A stretch of 64,000 nt of DNA, taken from the NCBI RefSeq assembly GCF_003589595.1, contig NW_020653726.1, positions 18,815,872 to 18,879,871 on the forward strand. Direction: 5' to 3'. The translations under genes were made by a program, and so were the position numbers. Below are positions 43,595 to 54,345 of this stretch, piece by piece; the stretch's first letter is position 1, and each line of letters starts with the position of its first letter. Below the pieces are notes generated by a model that saw only the letters and a program-made list of their open reading frames with translations, was not told the DNA's origin and searched no databases. The DNA comes from Hyposmocoma kahamanoa. Taxonomy: Eukaryota; Arthropoda; Insecta; Lepidoptera; Cosmopterigidae.

Positions 43595-44060
43595 TTTAAA
43601 CTTTTTTATTCATTTAAGTACTTATTGCAAACAACGTTAGTACAGGCATTACACAGGTAATTACTAAATACAAACATACCCCGTTGGGGTGTAACAAATT
43701 AATAGTACTCTTGAATAATTAACAAAAAACAAAGCATAAACTGAACATTCCTATAATAGATACATTACGTTACGAAAAAGTTGAAGCGTTCATGACTTCT
43801 TTCACATCATCTTATAGGAGAGTCCATGAAGTCTCTTAGACCGTAGTAGCACCTATTTATCAGAAAATACTTGAATTTGGTTTTGAATGTGTTGTCATTC
43901 TATTATGTCTTAAGGGAATCTGGTAATCTATTATAAATTAATATACATCTATAGAGCGGGCTTTCTCTATATATTTCTAATTTCGGAGTCGGTACTACTA
44001 ATTTTGTATCTTGACGTTCGCTTTTTACAAAAACTTGATGTAACAACATATACGCCCTGG
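43595..44060 (-). mobile_element. LINE C-terminal end, decayed
   Basis: The minus strand reads YRESPLYRCILIYNRLPDSL, KT, two stops, then FKTKFKYFLINRCYYGLRDF and MDS. The SP-YR----YN-LPD and FK---K-FL--RCYY pattern is the terminus of a CR1/Jockey-like LINE. The stops and A/T substitutions show decay. It is not in any long open frame. Confidence 0.65.
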
Positions 44061-44062
44061 AA

Positions 44063-44256
44063 CTATATTAATTAATTTATTTATTTATTTTACTCATTTA
44101 TACATTTTAGGAAAATTCACGGACAAATAATACAATTATACTTAAATATGAGTAATCCAATGCCATTTACGAATTTCCACCAATATGAAACAATGTAAAG
44201 TGCTTAGCAAGACAAAAAGAGGTTATAAGAGAAAACTAAGAATACAATCACTAAAT
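44063..44256 (-). mobile_element. Possible LINE 3' end with TTTA tail
   Basis: ATTTATTTATTTATTTTACT-type tail at 44073-44097, then AATTCACGGACAAATAATAC. It resembles reversed LINE 3' ends such as 52770-52870. Weak evidence. Confidence 0.3.
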
Positions 44257-44629
44257 AAATCCCCTAGTTTGCCACTATACAGGACTTGACACTGGAGATA
44301 ATAAAAATCGGTTCTCACTACTCAAAGTATATCGAGAGAAAAACGCCTCGAATTTGAGAAATAGCAAAATCAACCATTAAAGTAATTGCTCCTACATTAA
44401 AGTTAGGCGCTATTTATAAAAATGAATCTTCATGCGTGAACAGCCACCCTTCGAGGTGGATGATTTTCTTCAAAATGAAATGAGACCACTGTGGAAGTAC
44501 CCCCTTTCCGACAAAAAAAGAATCATGAAAATCGGTTCACAAATCCTGAAGTTATCGCGTAACATACATACAAAAATAATATACAGTCGAATTGAGAACC
44601 TTTTTTGAAGTCGGTTAATAATAGACAAT
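44257..44629 (+). mobile_element. AACCGAC element, 5'-truncated
   Basis: It begins at CCCCTAGTTTGCCACTATAC and runs to CTTTTTTGAAGTCGGTTAAT. The left inverted end is missing. Confidence 0.85.
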
Positions 44630-44839
44630 GAAAGGAACAAACCAGTGTATTCATCGCCAATCTCGTGATATGTCGAAGTGACGTTTGGTCATTTCTCGCC
44701 TAACTGTGTCTATGCTTGAACAAAACAAATCAAATTCAGAATGATTTACTGTCTCAATGCACGTACTATGTACGTGTTTTGCCTATAACTAGTGCTCGTT
44801 CCGTCAAATATTAGTATACTTGACGGAAAAATGTTATTT

Positions 44840-45122
44840 AAAAACATCATCACACGGGTCTTCTGTCGGGCAAGGGTTCGGGCCATAGTTCGCCACGCTA
44901 GCTCAATACGGGTTTGGGATTTTATGCATTTTCCGATGGTTGTGAACCTTCTTCGGCGTGCAGGTTTCACCATAATGTTTTCTTTCACTGAAAAGCATTA
45001 AATTTCAAATTAAATTTCACACATTAATTCCGAAACTGTCAATTGCATCTTTGAGTTGCCCTGATTTGAACCCCTTGGTCTCTGCTTGGGAGGCGGTAGG
45101 TCACACTATTAGGCTACCGCGT
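44840..45122 (-). mobile_element. SINE type C, full length
   Basis: Plus order: CATCATCACACGGGTCTTCT, GGGCCATAGTTCGCCACGCT, GTGAACCTTCTTCGGCGTGC, TTTTCTTTCACTGAAAAGC, then the tRNA-like end CTGATTTGAACCCCTTGGTC and GGTAGGTCACACTATTAGGC. The sense strand is minus. The box B-like region is GGGGTTCAAATC. Confidence 0.8.
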
Positions 45123-45320
45123 CACTTAATTTATTTTTCATTCAAATTTCCTCATTTACAAATCATTCATCGAAATTTTGGTCATGTCCATCAGTGTCGT
45201 AAGCATTATGTGGTAAAAACATAATTTCTTTTAAAAACATAATTTAATTTCATAAACGATTTTGTGGCAAGAATTCAAATAGCGTGATATTTCTCTATTG
45301 AGACAAAAAATATTATACAT

Positions 45321-45793
45321 AATCTCAGTACAGAGTACTAAAAAAACCGACCTCAAAAGTACGTGGAATTACGTCTATTTGCTAAGTTTCATTGAAATAT
45401 CCCCTAGTTCGCCACTTTACAGGACTTGATACTGGAGATAACAAAAATAGGTTCTCACTACGACACTACTCAAAATATATCGAGAGATAAACGCCTTGAA
45501 TTGGAGAAATAGCAATATCAACTAAATAATTGCTAAAAGTAATTGCTCCTAAATTAAAGTTAGGCGCTATTTAAAAAAATGAATCTTCATGCGTGAACAG
45601 CCACCCTTTGAGGTGGATGATTTTCTTCAAAATGAAATGGGACCACTATGGAAATACCCCCTTTCCAACAAAAAAAGAATCATGAAAATCGGTTCACAAA
45701 TACCGGAGTTATCGCGTAACATACATACAAACAAAAAAAAAGAACATACAGTCGAATTGAGAACCTCCTCCTTTTTTGAAGTCGGTTAAAAAT
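45321..45793 (+). mobile_element. AACCGAC element, full length
   Basis: It starts AATCTCAGTACAGAGTACTA, next AAACCGACCTCAAAAGTACG, and ends TTTTTTGAAGTCGGTTAAAA. Its closest match in the window is 19317-19801, with a small ACTAAATAATTGCTAAAAGT expansion near 45520. Confidence 0.9.
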
Positions 45794-45919
45794 AGCAGAA
45801 GATTTAAATATAGAACGTTATCAAATAGACATGAAAGCTTTGTTATTACGCACCTTGCCAAGATTAATATTGTTTTGGTACATTTATATGTACATGTCTA
45901 GCTTAGTTGTTAGCCCCAA

Positions 45920-46045
45920 TCTGGCTCCGAAGCCACTTACGTATGTAGACAAAGTCGTTTGTCATGTCGTAAGGGGCTGTCGTCAACGCCGCTGCACCAT
46001 CACGGAGCTGGCATTTGCAGTTGGATGCAGTTACACCATGTTGTA
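45920..46045 (+). other. Possible transposase HTH remnant
   Basis: The plus frame 45831-46046 contains YVDKVVCHVVRGCRQRRCTI and TELAFAVGCSYTM, loosely like the DK-----V--DRR-T--EIA--LGIS helix-turn-helix of mariner transposases. No catalytic motif follows. It could be chance. Confidence 0.25.
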
Positions 46046-46184
46046 ATTCGCAAAATAATTTATCGATTTTGTCTTTCGAGATTTACTATTATGCCCATAT
46101 TTCCAAGACAATGTTGTTCTATGTTTGCCCATGTCTATATAATGCCATGTTGGTCTATGGTTTGACAAAAAGTGCGTTCACGTT

Positions 46185-46430
46185 ATTTTGTTGATTCGAT
46201 CGATCTGATCCGCTAGCCGACCTTTTGGTTCTGAGACCCTTCTTAGGGCGCATTTATTCGATACGAGTTTCATCGCCATCACCCCGCGCGGTTGCCGCGC
46301 TTTCGAAGAGCGGAGTCCGCGTTGCCACCGCGCAGCGACCGCGTAGCGAAACTCCAACACGGGCCATTTCATGGACGCTCTTTCCATTGTATCAAAAAAT
46401 GAACACGAGCAATCGCGCGCGATAGAACGT
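46185..46430. other. GC- and CpG-rich island
   Basis: CCCCGCGCGGTTGCCGCGC, AGCGGAGTCCGCGTTGCCA and CGCGCAGCGACCGCGTAGCG stand out sharply against AT-rich surroundings. A 69-codon minus frame spans it (46387-46178) with an R/K-rich product of no known family. It may be an insertion, a repeat core or a CpG island. Confidence 0.5.
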
Positions 46431-46454
46431 TAGTTTAAAAAAATGTTTTTGGCT

Positions 46455-46560
46455 TTTTACAGGTCCCATGGTCACGGCTCAATCATACCTGGGACCTATA
46501 AAAAGCTCGCAACGTTGGTTTGTTTGAAATACTTGCGATTCAGTAATTTATATAAAAGTT
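46455..46560 (+). repeat. Repeat E copy
   Basis: ACAGGTCCCATGGTCACGGC, ACCTATAAAAAGCTCGCAAC, then GTTGGTTTGTTTGAAATACT. Confidence 0.55.
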
Positions 46561-47029
46561 GTTTCATTTTTAATATGTAGCTATCGGGAAAACATAAGAA
46601 TTTGAAATCGCACCCTTCTTATTAAAGGTCACATCTGCAAAATGACAACTTTCAGAAGAGAGATAAAAAGATTCTACGAACTAAATAAGCCGATAAGTTT
46701 TTTTATGTTTCAATTGGAGAGTTATAAAATTTCACATATACTTGATTTGTTTTATGTAGATCGTGAAATTTTTAAGACTTTCATTTGATAAAAGCACTTT
46801 GACGTTTTACCAGCCTGTTTTCTTTTATTAAAAGCCTCCATCTGCGTCCTCTTCTTTTCTTTTCAGAGATTAATCGCGAAGTTAATGTTATTCATGTTGA
46901 ATGTATTCCATGTTATCCAATTATCTACTTACATTTTTTGGAATATATCTCGATGCGTCTCGCTGTACTTTTCACCGTTTCAAATGATCAAATAAAGTTT
47001 TCAACTCTGTGGTTATACTATGGAATCAT

Positions 47030-47165
47030 TTTGAACCCATTTTACTTCCCACTGCTTCGCAGAAGTCACCTCTAAGAGAGGTTTAGGTCTTCACACGTTT
47101 CAAGAGTCATGAGCCTTCTTTATCAGGCAGATCTTATCACAATGTTTACTTTGAGAACTACTGCT
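47030..47165 (-). mobile_element. SINE type C variant fragment
   Basis: CCCACTGCTTCGCAGAAGTC, AGAGAGGTTTAGGTCTTCAC and CACAATGTTTACTTTGAGAA follow the order of the type C body in reverse. Confidence 0.4.
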
Positions 47166-47179
47166 ACTATTTTTTTAGG

Positions 47180-47437
47180 ATACGAAGTGAAGGATCGAAC
47201 CATTCATGCGCCTGGTTGTAAGCGATATACCAGTCAATATCAGTTGCAAGGCCGCTTAGAGTTTTAAATCCCAAAGATCTGAAGGCACTGCCACCGCGCC
47301 CGTCACCCTGTCTCACCCCTCTCAGGTCGTCTCATATTATAGTGCTCAGTCATGTTTACATTACTACTAGGCGGCAGAAATAGGTAAGGTGACAGAAGTT
47401 CCCTGGACGATCATTTTACAAGGAGCTCTACTGCTAC
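47180..47437 (-). mobile_element. Bm1-like SINE, near full length
   Basis: AAGGATCGAACCATTCATGC, AATCCCAAAGATCTGAAGGC, CTACTAGGCGGCAGAAATAG and TTTACAAGGAGCTCTACTGC. It forms an inverted pair with 47941-48207. Confidence 0.8.
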
Positions 47438-47484
47438 TAAATATTTACAAATGTACGTAACTAAGAAATTAAATTCACAGTTAT

Positions 47485-47545
47485 ATTATGCAGATTCAAA
47501 GCAGTGACCTCTTAATTGAGAAGCAACCGTTCTCCTACCATGTTA
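47485..47545 (-). repeat. tRNA-like fragment
   Basis: The minus strand reads GAGAACGGTTGCTTCTCAAT then TAAGAGGTCACTGCTTTGAA, resembling a tRNA anticodon arm plus a decayed box B. A similar piece is at 57075-57140. Confidence 0.4.
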
Positions 47546-47589
47546 CCGTAGAATGGAATAGGTTAATATATTCTATATATGTTGCTAGA

Positions 47590-47725
47590 TACATCAAGCT
47601 TGACAAGGGCGTCCCGTCATGTTTCGGTGTAAAGGGTCCCAGCAGGATCCGTCTGCGTAGCACGCCCAGATTTATTGCCGTCTACCGCGCGGTCGGTGCG
47701 GCAGACACGTCTCACAGTGATGTAT
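47590..47725. other. GC-rich patch
   Basis: GCGTCCCGTCATGTTTCGG, AGCAGGATCCGTCTGCGTAG and GTCTACCGCGCGGTCGGTGC. The plus frame 47488-47796 crosses both this patch and the tRNA-like fragment, so it is unlikely to be a gene. Origin unknown. Confidence 0.35.
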
Positions 47726-47940
47726 ACGAGAAACTAGGATTTATTAGACGTTTATTGGTCGAATTAAAACTACATATATGGTCCCTCAGTCTTTAAAATC
47801 ATAATTACGACTATACGAAGATACAGAAGTGCGATTTGAAATAATCACACTCCATTGTGACTCGGCTCAGTGAAATGTGGGGACATATTTTACGAAATCA
47901 CATTTAAACTTGCTTTCATTGCTACAATTTAATAGTAATT

Positions 47941-48207
47941 GAGATCCTTCTGGAAAAGTTCCTCCAGGGAAAAACTCCCACCATACCTATTTTTGCCGCC
48001 AAGCAGTAATGTGAGGATTATTGTGTTCCAGTTTTGAAGAACAAAGATGATGCTCTAACTACAGACTCTTGGGATTTGACAACTTTATGCCTTAGGGTGA
48101 CGAGCACAGTAGCAATGCCTATTTTCTTGCCTTTGTGATTTAAACCTCTAAGTTTTGCAACTGTTATGAATAGACGTATCGCTTACCACCAGGTGATCGA
48201 TAAAAAG
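47941..48207 (+). mobile_element. Bm1-like SINE, near full length
   Basis: AGTTCCTCCAGGGAAAAACT, TTTGCCGCCAAGCAGTAATG, CTTAGGGTGACGAGCACAGT and ACGTATCGCTTACCACCAGG. More diverged than 42367-42612. Confidence 0.8.
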
Positions 48208-48404
48208 CTTCTGTACTAAATATCGCAATAATTAAACGAATTCTAATCAACGTACTTTCAAAATATCCCTCTATATCTATAATCTCAGCAACCCCATCCC
48301 AAGTTGTAAACTTCCAAAATGAAATGTCCAAAACAGAATGCAATCAGTACAAACTGAATAATTACCAAATCATCATAGCTCATCGGGTTCTCAATCAGGC
48401 TTGG

Positions 48405-48490
48405 TTCAATTTCAATCAAATGCATGACCGCCCGAGTAATTGCCTGCCCTGTCACTTACACATCTAATATGTTAGGGTTGCCAGCTGCCA
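48405..48490 (+). repeat. Direct repeat, left copy
   Basis: TTTCAATCAAATGCATGACC, GCCTGCCCTGTCACTTACAC, then ATCTAATATGTTAGGGTTGC. It matches 49318-49400. Confidence 0.6.
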
Positions 48491-48904
48491 GATACAGTAA
48501 CACGACCGCATAAAGGTAAATTGAAAATTATCTCATCCTGCCTGAAGCCATCGGCAAGTCATTATAAAGTCCGTTAACTACAATAGTTGTTTTGACATTT
48601 CCATGTAGCTTTGGTAAAATAACGATATTTTGTTGATTGCTGATACATAATCTCTTTACTGCTCAGTTTTGGTAGATAATTAACTTAGATGTTGTATTGA
48701 TCTATCTGCATTCTGCTGCAAGTCACGGGCTTTACTTGTGCATTTCGAACACTATGCAGGCCCCTACACCTTTTTGGAGTTTGTTAACGTATCGCGGCAT
48801 TCAGGTTTTTTGTTATGTCTTCGTTCATAGTTAAAAACCAGGCGAAAGATTGGTGGACGTCATTCGAGGTGCAAGGATAAACAAGATACAATACAGGGTA
48901 CAAA

Positions 48905-49220
48905 AGTGGTAGTAACTCAGAGAGAGAACAATTGCTTTCGAGTTGAGGTTTCACCGGTTCGAACACCTGTGGCGGTTCGTACTTATGACTTTAATTTCTA
49001 ACTTACATGTGCAATTCCATGAATGCTTAGTAGGAATAAGCTATCAAGGAAGGGAAATCTCTTGAAGAAACAGCACGTTGAAGAAGGTTCACGACCTTTG
49101 GTCAAAATTGTGAAATTTCTCAACTTGCATTGGTCAGCATGGAGAACTACGGACTAAATCTACTACTTAGAGCGAACCCATAAGGCGAACAATGGCTTCA
49201 TGGAGATGATAGGTGTCCAC
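48905..49220 (+). mobile_element. SINE type C, full length, diverged
   Basis: The tRNA-like head has AGTAACTCAGAGAGAGAAC and box B-like CGGTTCGAACACC (48957-48969). The body has GTGCAATTCCATGAATGC, GAAGAAGGTTCACGACC and GCATGGAGAACTACGGAC, and it ends near ATGGAGATGATAGG. Head, body and tail are in the expected order on the plus strand. Confidence 0.65.
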
Positions 49221-49317
49221 TTGAAAAATACAAAGAAAAACAATTGCTTTCTAATTATGTTATTCCTTCTTGTACAGTGCAGTAAATTACGTACTCCTCA
49301 GGTTTGAAGTTAGTTTG

Positions 49318-49400
49318 CATTTTTCAATTTCCATCAAACGCATGGCTGGACTGGGGATTGCTGTCACTTACACATCTAATATGATAGGGTTGTCACTGGC
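49318..49400 (+). repeat. Direct repeat, right copy
   Basis: TTTTTCAATTTCCATCAAAC, GGATTGCTGTCACTTACACA, then TCTAATATGATAGGGTTGTC. It lies 0.9 kb from its partner at 48405. Confidence 0.6.
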
Positions 49401-49779
49401 CTCTAATCCTGTTTGTCTCTGCGGCCTTGTGAAAGGGGAAGTAAAGTATTTATTTGTGTTTTGTTGTTTCGTGGTTGCTTTTTCACCTACATATTACCAA
49501 CTTATTCGTACTGTTAGTGAATTTCGTCCTCCATATACAATGTTATGAGGTTTGATGACGCCAGTCTGCTATATGGCTGTTCGGTTGATGGTAACACCGA
49601 CGTGAAATGACAAATTGCGTTTCGTTTGCTTTTGTTTCTCTGATAATGTCATTCTACTCATAATATGACGTATTTCTTTATTATTATATGACTTTTTTAA
49701 ATATTATTAGTTGATAAATAGCAATGTTAATTAATAATTGAAGAAACCTCGGCCTACCTCTGCTGTTATTGTTATCTCT

Positions 49780-49872
49780 AATAAAGGGCTCATATGTGTA
49801 GCATTATTTTAAATTTAAGACATGTATACCATATGAATGCAATAAATATATTGAGTATTGAGTATTGATATT
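49780..49872 (+). mobile_element. LINE 3' end with TTGAGTA tail
   Basis: GAATGCAATAAATATATTGA then GTATTGAGTATTGA. The minus-strand LINE at 55608-56985 ends in the same tandem (AATACTCAATACTCAATACT). Only the 3' end remains here. Confidence 0.55.
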
Positions 49873-49924
49873 AACGATTTAAAAATCGTTGATAACAACG
49901 GTATTGAAACTGTTTGGATTTAAA

Positions 49925-49990
49925 TCGCTATATCAATTTTTTTTCAAACAAACCAACCTATAGTTACATCTGAGTGAGATGGTAAAGTTA
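49925..49990 (-). repeat. Repeat E fragment
   Basis: TTTTTTTTCAAACAAACCAA then CCTATAGTTACATC, the reverse of the repeat E core. Confidence 0.45.
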
Positions 49991-50220
49991 TCAACCAATT
50001 ATGACTCATATTAATGCAACCCACTATTTTATCAACTATAGTTACAAAAGTTATTGGTTAAATGCCTTATTTGTCTCTTGATCAATAAAGCATTTCTACA
50101 CGTATCGAAGAACAAAAAGCCGATGACAGCACCATTTCACCGCTTATCATGGATAAACCTCACAACTAACTCGATATCAACGACTTTACCAATCTGATGC
50201 AATAAAGAACTTTTTCATGA

Positions 50221-50401
50221 TATCAAGTGACGGAACGAAGAAGTTGTGTGCCTGGAAGTAAGCGATACTCCTTCCTATAACAGTTCCAATGCCATACAAA
50301 GTTTCAAAGTTCATAGGGGCACTGTTACTACACCCGCCATTTTGAATTTCAACAATAAACCTTACTTTTCAAATCCGGAACGTAGTATTGCTTACATTAC
50401 G
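50221..50401 (-). mobile_element. Bm1-like SINE, 3' part
   Basis: GACGGAACGAAGAAGTTGTG, CATAGGGGCACTGTTACTAC, CAAATCCGGAACGTAGTATT and GCTTACATTAC. The 5' third is missing. Confidence 0.7.
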
Positions 50402-52769
50402 AATTATTTCTCAAGGTTCAATTAGTACTACTGTTTGCTTTACATCTTCGTTATTATAAGAACGATTAAGTGAATTACAGCGCCACCTTTCAGTTACACT
50501 CTGTACATATAGATATCAAACAGAAGCACCTGCGTAACTAATCCCTTAAGCCAAATTAACGCATCACAGCGGAACTCAGTGATTGATGGTCTCTGATGAG
50601 TTCTCATTAGGTACACCCTATTTCGTCCCAATAAGAGAGCAATGGAGTGAAATACAAATACTACAACTTCTTACTTAACGTCAGGACACCAAGCTTCCTG
50701 TTTGGTAACATTCGGTAGAACATGGTACAAAGCGAAGCTTAGACAGCAAATGTAGACACCTGATATATGTAAACATATTTAAAATTGGAATGATACAGGA
50801 CAGTAATGTTCGTTTAACAGAATAAGCTAGTGCACAACAGGTAGCCATAACCGCTCACGCGATGCGCTCATCCTACCGCAAAATGGCGGCTATTTGGTTT
50901 CGCAAATTAAAAAAGGATTCAGTTTAAATACAAGTTTTTAAAAATAAAAATTAATATTCTGCATTGCTAAATAAATACTCTCCGTACTACAACAAAAACA
51001 TCTCAAATAAAATGCAGTAATACACCGCAAATCCTGCACTTAAAAAGCACTAATGAAATTTTTGGTGTACTTGGGTAAATATGATAATATTCCGTTTGAG
51101 TGGTTCTAATGTTTACCATGAAATTACTCCTTAAAGTATAGTTTATAAACATTTATATTCAGGGTAAACTTAAAAAACGCAACTTACGGTATGTTTTCAA
51201 TAAATAAACACCAGCCCAAACAATAACATACACGATTGTCGTGACGTATTTTTGAAGTTGTTTATTTTTTTTAAATGACAGACCCAGGCATTAAGAACTT
51301 TATGGTTTGCTAGAGTAGTTACCGAAATAGCAATTAGTATTAGTTCTTTTACCTGTTATAACTTCGATATCCGATAAATCGGTATAAAATCATCACCGCC
51401 ACCTCTAGGTGTGGTATGCTTCCAGAGCTTCTTTAAGCTCAATGTATATAGCCTCGAAACGAAATATGCGAGTTGTTATAAATAATTTCCATATAACGAA
51501 CTTTTCGTCAATTGTGTAACTTAAAAACCAGATACGAGATGGAAGCTACGGGAATTTCCAAGGCTGCAAACAGCGCCACCTGTTTTTTGGTTCGTATCTA
51601 GTTTGCACAGATAACGAAACCAAACAGTATCTTCTATAGAAATATTTCAATGAATAAACTTTTACAATTGTGACGATGCGACCGCTTTCATCGTCATCCC
51701 ACCTTTTTAACACATTTTTATTTGGTTTCTGGCCGCTTTCTTTGAAATTTCAAATCGTCTTTAATTCCTTTTCTTCGTCATTCTTACATTGTTTCTTTCC
51801 GTTGCCACTCTCTAACAAATTTCTATAGCGAGCACACGTGCTCGACTACATATACAATTCTGACCAGTTATACCTTTGAAAATCATGTAACGTAAACTCC
51901 TTGTAAAGTATAATATTTACAGAAAATACAGGCCCTTTTGTGGTAAGTTCCTTTTTAACACGTCTAACACGTTAACCTGTATGCTTATATGCTTGTACCT
52001 GCGTTTATATCGTTATTTTGTTTTTTTTTGTAGTCTTTTACGTCTTTACTTTACCTTTCTTCCTATTCCTATTTTACAATATGTGATATGGATCGACCGT
52101 TTCTTACTTTCTGTGCTCTACTCAAAACCCTCGGCCACATAATGAATACTTATAATGTGTACATATAGATTATAAAATAGAACAATAATGTAAATTACGT
52201 ATCTTATTTATGTGTGCACTTTATACATGTATGCACAATGCGCTAAACTCAAAATGGACGAATTTAAAATCGTCAAATTTATTAAACACATCACTAAGGC
52301 AGACACAACAAACTGTAGATTGTTTTTTGTAAATAGATAAATGTTTAATAATAATTTAAATTGAGAAATGACTACAAGGACTACACGTGTCCTAGATTCC
52401 CCAAGAATGTTTTCGTTTTTAGAATTTACTATCAAAATTCGTTCAACTTTATAGGAAAGAAAATATTTCTCAGACAAAGTCCATATACAATGGTCAATTA
52501 TGGCCACAGTTCCTCTCCCTGTAGGACTCCCTTTTTCAAACCTGAGACACGTTATTTTGTTACATCAAATATTTTGAAATCAGTTTTGAACGTAGATGAA
52601 AGCAAGGATCCCAACCCTGTCCATAACTAACCGGCAGATGTAGTGATGTTTATGTATGCTAATGGCGTACGAACCCTGAATACAAATTGCTACTACTAAG
52701 ATGCAGTGGATGCACTGAAGAACCGATCGAGCTTTGCTTCTCTTACAGTCGGCATATGACAAATTCAAC
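50402..52769. other. Unassigned 2.4 kb
   Basis: The longest interval without a recognised repeat. It includes short inverted words at 51525-51600 (AACCAGATACGAG and GGTTCGTATCTAGTTT). Frames of 89 and 99 codons near 52208-52630 overlap on opposite strands and show no motif. Confidence 0.45.
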
Positions 52770-52870
52770 AGGGTGAAGTTTATTTATTTAAACTTTGTTA
52801 CACAATACAAAATAGCGGACTTAACACCATAAAGCTGTACCAGTCAATCATTTCAAATAAATATTGTAAA
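52770..52870 (-). mobile_element. LINE 3' end fragment
   Basis: TTTATTTATTTAAACTTTGT, then ATAGCGGACTTAACACCATA and AAGCTGTACCAGTCAATCAT, which I recognise as the reverse of a LINE 3' UTR common in Lepidoptera. Confidence 0.55.
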
Positions 52871-53369
52871 TTTGGTGTTACACTTTAAAAACAATGACTT
52901 AAAACAGTATCCGACCCAAGTAATAAGAAAAAAATTAATAGTTTACTTATATGGTATAAAATTAATATAATATACATAAAAGCATATAATTATATTAGTA
53001 TATATCGAAAATAGGACATAGGACGGAACAGAGATGATATATTTATAATTGACCTAAAACCACGGAACATTGCATTGAGAGCTTTAAAACAATCTTCGAA
53101 TTAAGTTTTAATCTTAGTCGTATATTATAATTACAGTATATAATTAAAAAATGGGATATTTAATTTAGTTTTTCGTTTATCAATTACTGTTTAGTGCTAA
53201 AAGCACTGCTGGTAAAATATACTATACGCTTTCAATATCTTTGCATTATCAATGTTGGCAATGTTGCTATGGTTAGCAATGTTGCCACTGTTGACTTGAA
53301 CATTGAAACTATACTACTACCACTGCTAATATAGGTTCCATAGATAATGAACCCTTGGTCTATCTATTT
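52871..53369. other. Unassigned AT-rich DNA
   Basis: AATGTTGGCAATGTTGC-type short repeats occur at 53252-53286. Nothing else. Confidence 0.5.
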
Positions 53370-53413
53370 TAGATATCAATACAAAATATTAAGCTATTTT
53401 GTATTGATATCTA
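53370..53413. repeat. Perfect 18-bp inverted repeat
   Basis: TAGATATCAATACAAAAT (53370-53387), an 8-nt loop, then ATTTTGTATTGATATCTA (53396-53413). Confidence 0.95.
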
Positions 53414-53902
53414 AACAAGAAAGACCTTCCAGTGGTCGCACCCTTGCGCCGAACATAAGCAGTCGCGTGCGGTCTGTGAGACCACAACTTTGCGCGGTCA
53501 TTTTGAGAAGACAAGTGCATATTATCATGACGTTGTATAGCACATAACAAAAATAAGTCTTTTGTCTATATAAATGAAAATAAAAAACATTATTTTTTAA
53601 TTTGTACTTATTAATCAAACGGTCTACAAAAATAAAAGTTTTAGTCATATGACACAAAACAACGTTAGAAATCAAGAAAATTACAAAACAAGATGAAATG
53701 TTCTATCTTAATCGTTAATAGACATCATAATTATTACTAAGATCAATCAAAATTATTATCAATAATAATTGGACAATTTTGTAGGAACTCTAAAAGCACA
53801 ATTATTTTTAAGTGTTTTTTTTCGTGATGTTCTACGTAATATGTTAATTCTAATATAATAAAAAAGGAAAACAAAATAAAAAACTTCTAAATATTTTTAA
53901 GA

Positions 53903-54043
53903 GTAGGTACAGGGTCAAGAGCACGTCAAGCTTGACACTTAAGACTTAAATCTAACTCTATGCTGCTTACGATAAGTACGGCCCAAGTACAAAGTGTCAA
54001 AGTGTGAAGCTTGACGTGCTCTTGACTGTACTACGATTCTACT
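53903..54043. mobile_element. Foldback element with 25-bp arms
   Basis: TCAAGAGCACGTCAAGCTT (53915-53933) and AAGCTTGACGTGCTCTTGA (54007-54025) are perfect inverted repeats, with weaker pairing outward (GTAC) and inward (GACACTT/AAGTGTC). About 73 bp lie between. Non-coding. Confidence 0.7.
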
Positions 54044-54044
54044 C

Positions 54045-54124
54045 CTTATCAGTATCAATGGTTCTTCATCTTCATCTTCTGTTTTCACCTTCTCTGCAAG
54101 CCGTTCTGATTCATCGTAACTCAT
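54045..54124 (-). other. Unconfirmed short coding-like segment
   Basis: The minus strand starts with ATG at 54124 and reads MSYDESERLAEKVKTEDEDE, then EPLILIRSRIV before entering the foldback element. It is an acidic, hydrophilic segment with ordinary codon choice. It could be a small first exon or chance. No family recognised. Confidence 0.15.
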
Positions 54125-54194
54125 TGTCTACAGCAAATAGTGTAACAATAAATAATTTAATATAAATATTACATAAAATAATGTAATTTTGTAA

Positions 54195-54345
54195 TATACA
54201 TAGATAGATAGATATACACTTTACTACTCACACACAAGAACAAAAACAGCACATAGATAGCAATTAATGTGGGCAAAGGCGGACTTATCTCTAAGAGCGA
54301 TCTCTTCCAGACAACCTTTGACATATAGGAAAGCTAATCAGAGCG
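54195..54345 (-). mobile_element. LINE 3' end with TAGA tail
   Basis: TAGATAGATAGATATACACT at the tail, then GTGGGCAAAGGCGGACTTAT, CTCTAAGAGCGATCTCTTCC and AGACAACCTTTGACATATAG, recognised as the reversed 3' UTR of an abundant lepidopteran LINE. The coding part is absent. Confidence 0.7.

Noticed and set aside
47488..47796. 102-codon plus-strand gene
   Set aside because: It crosses a tRNA-like fragment and a GC-rich patch, with no domain.
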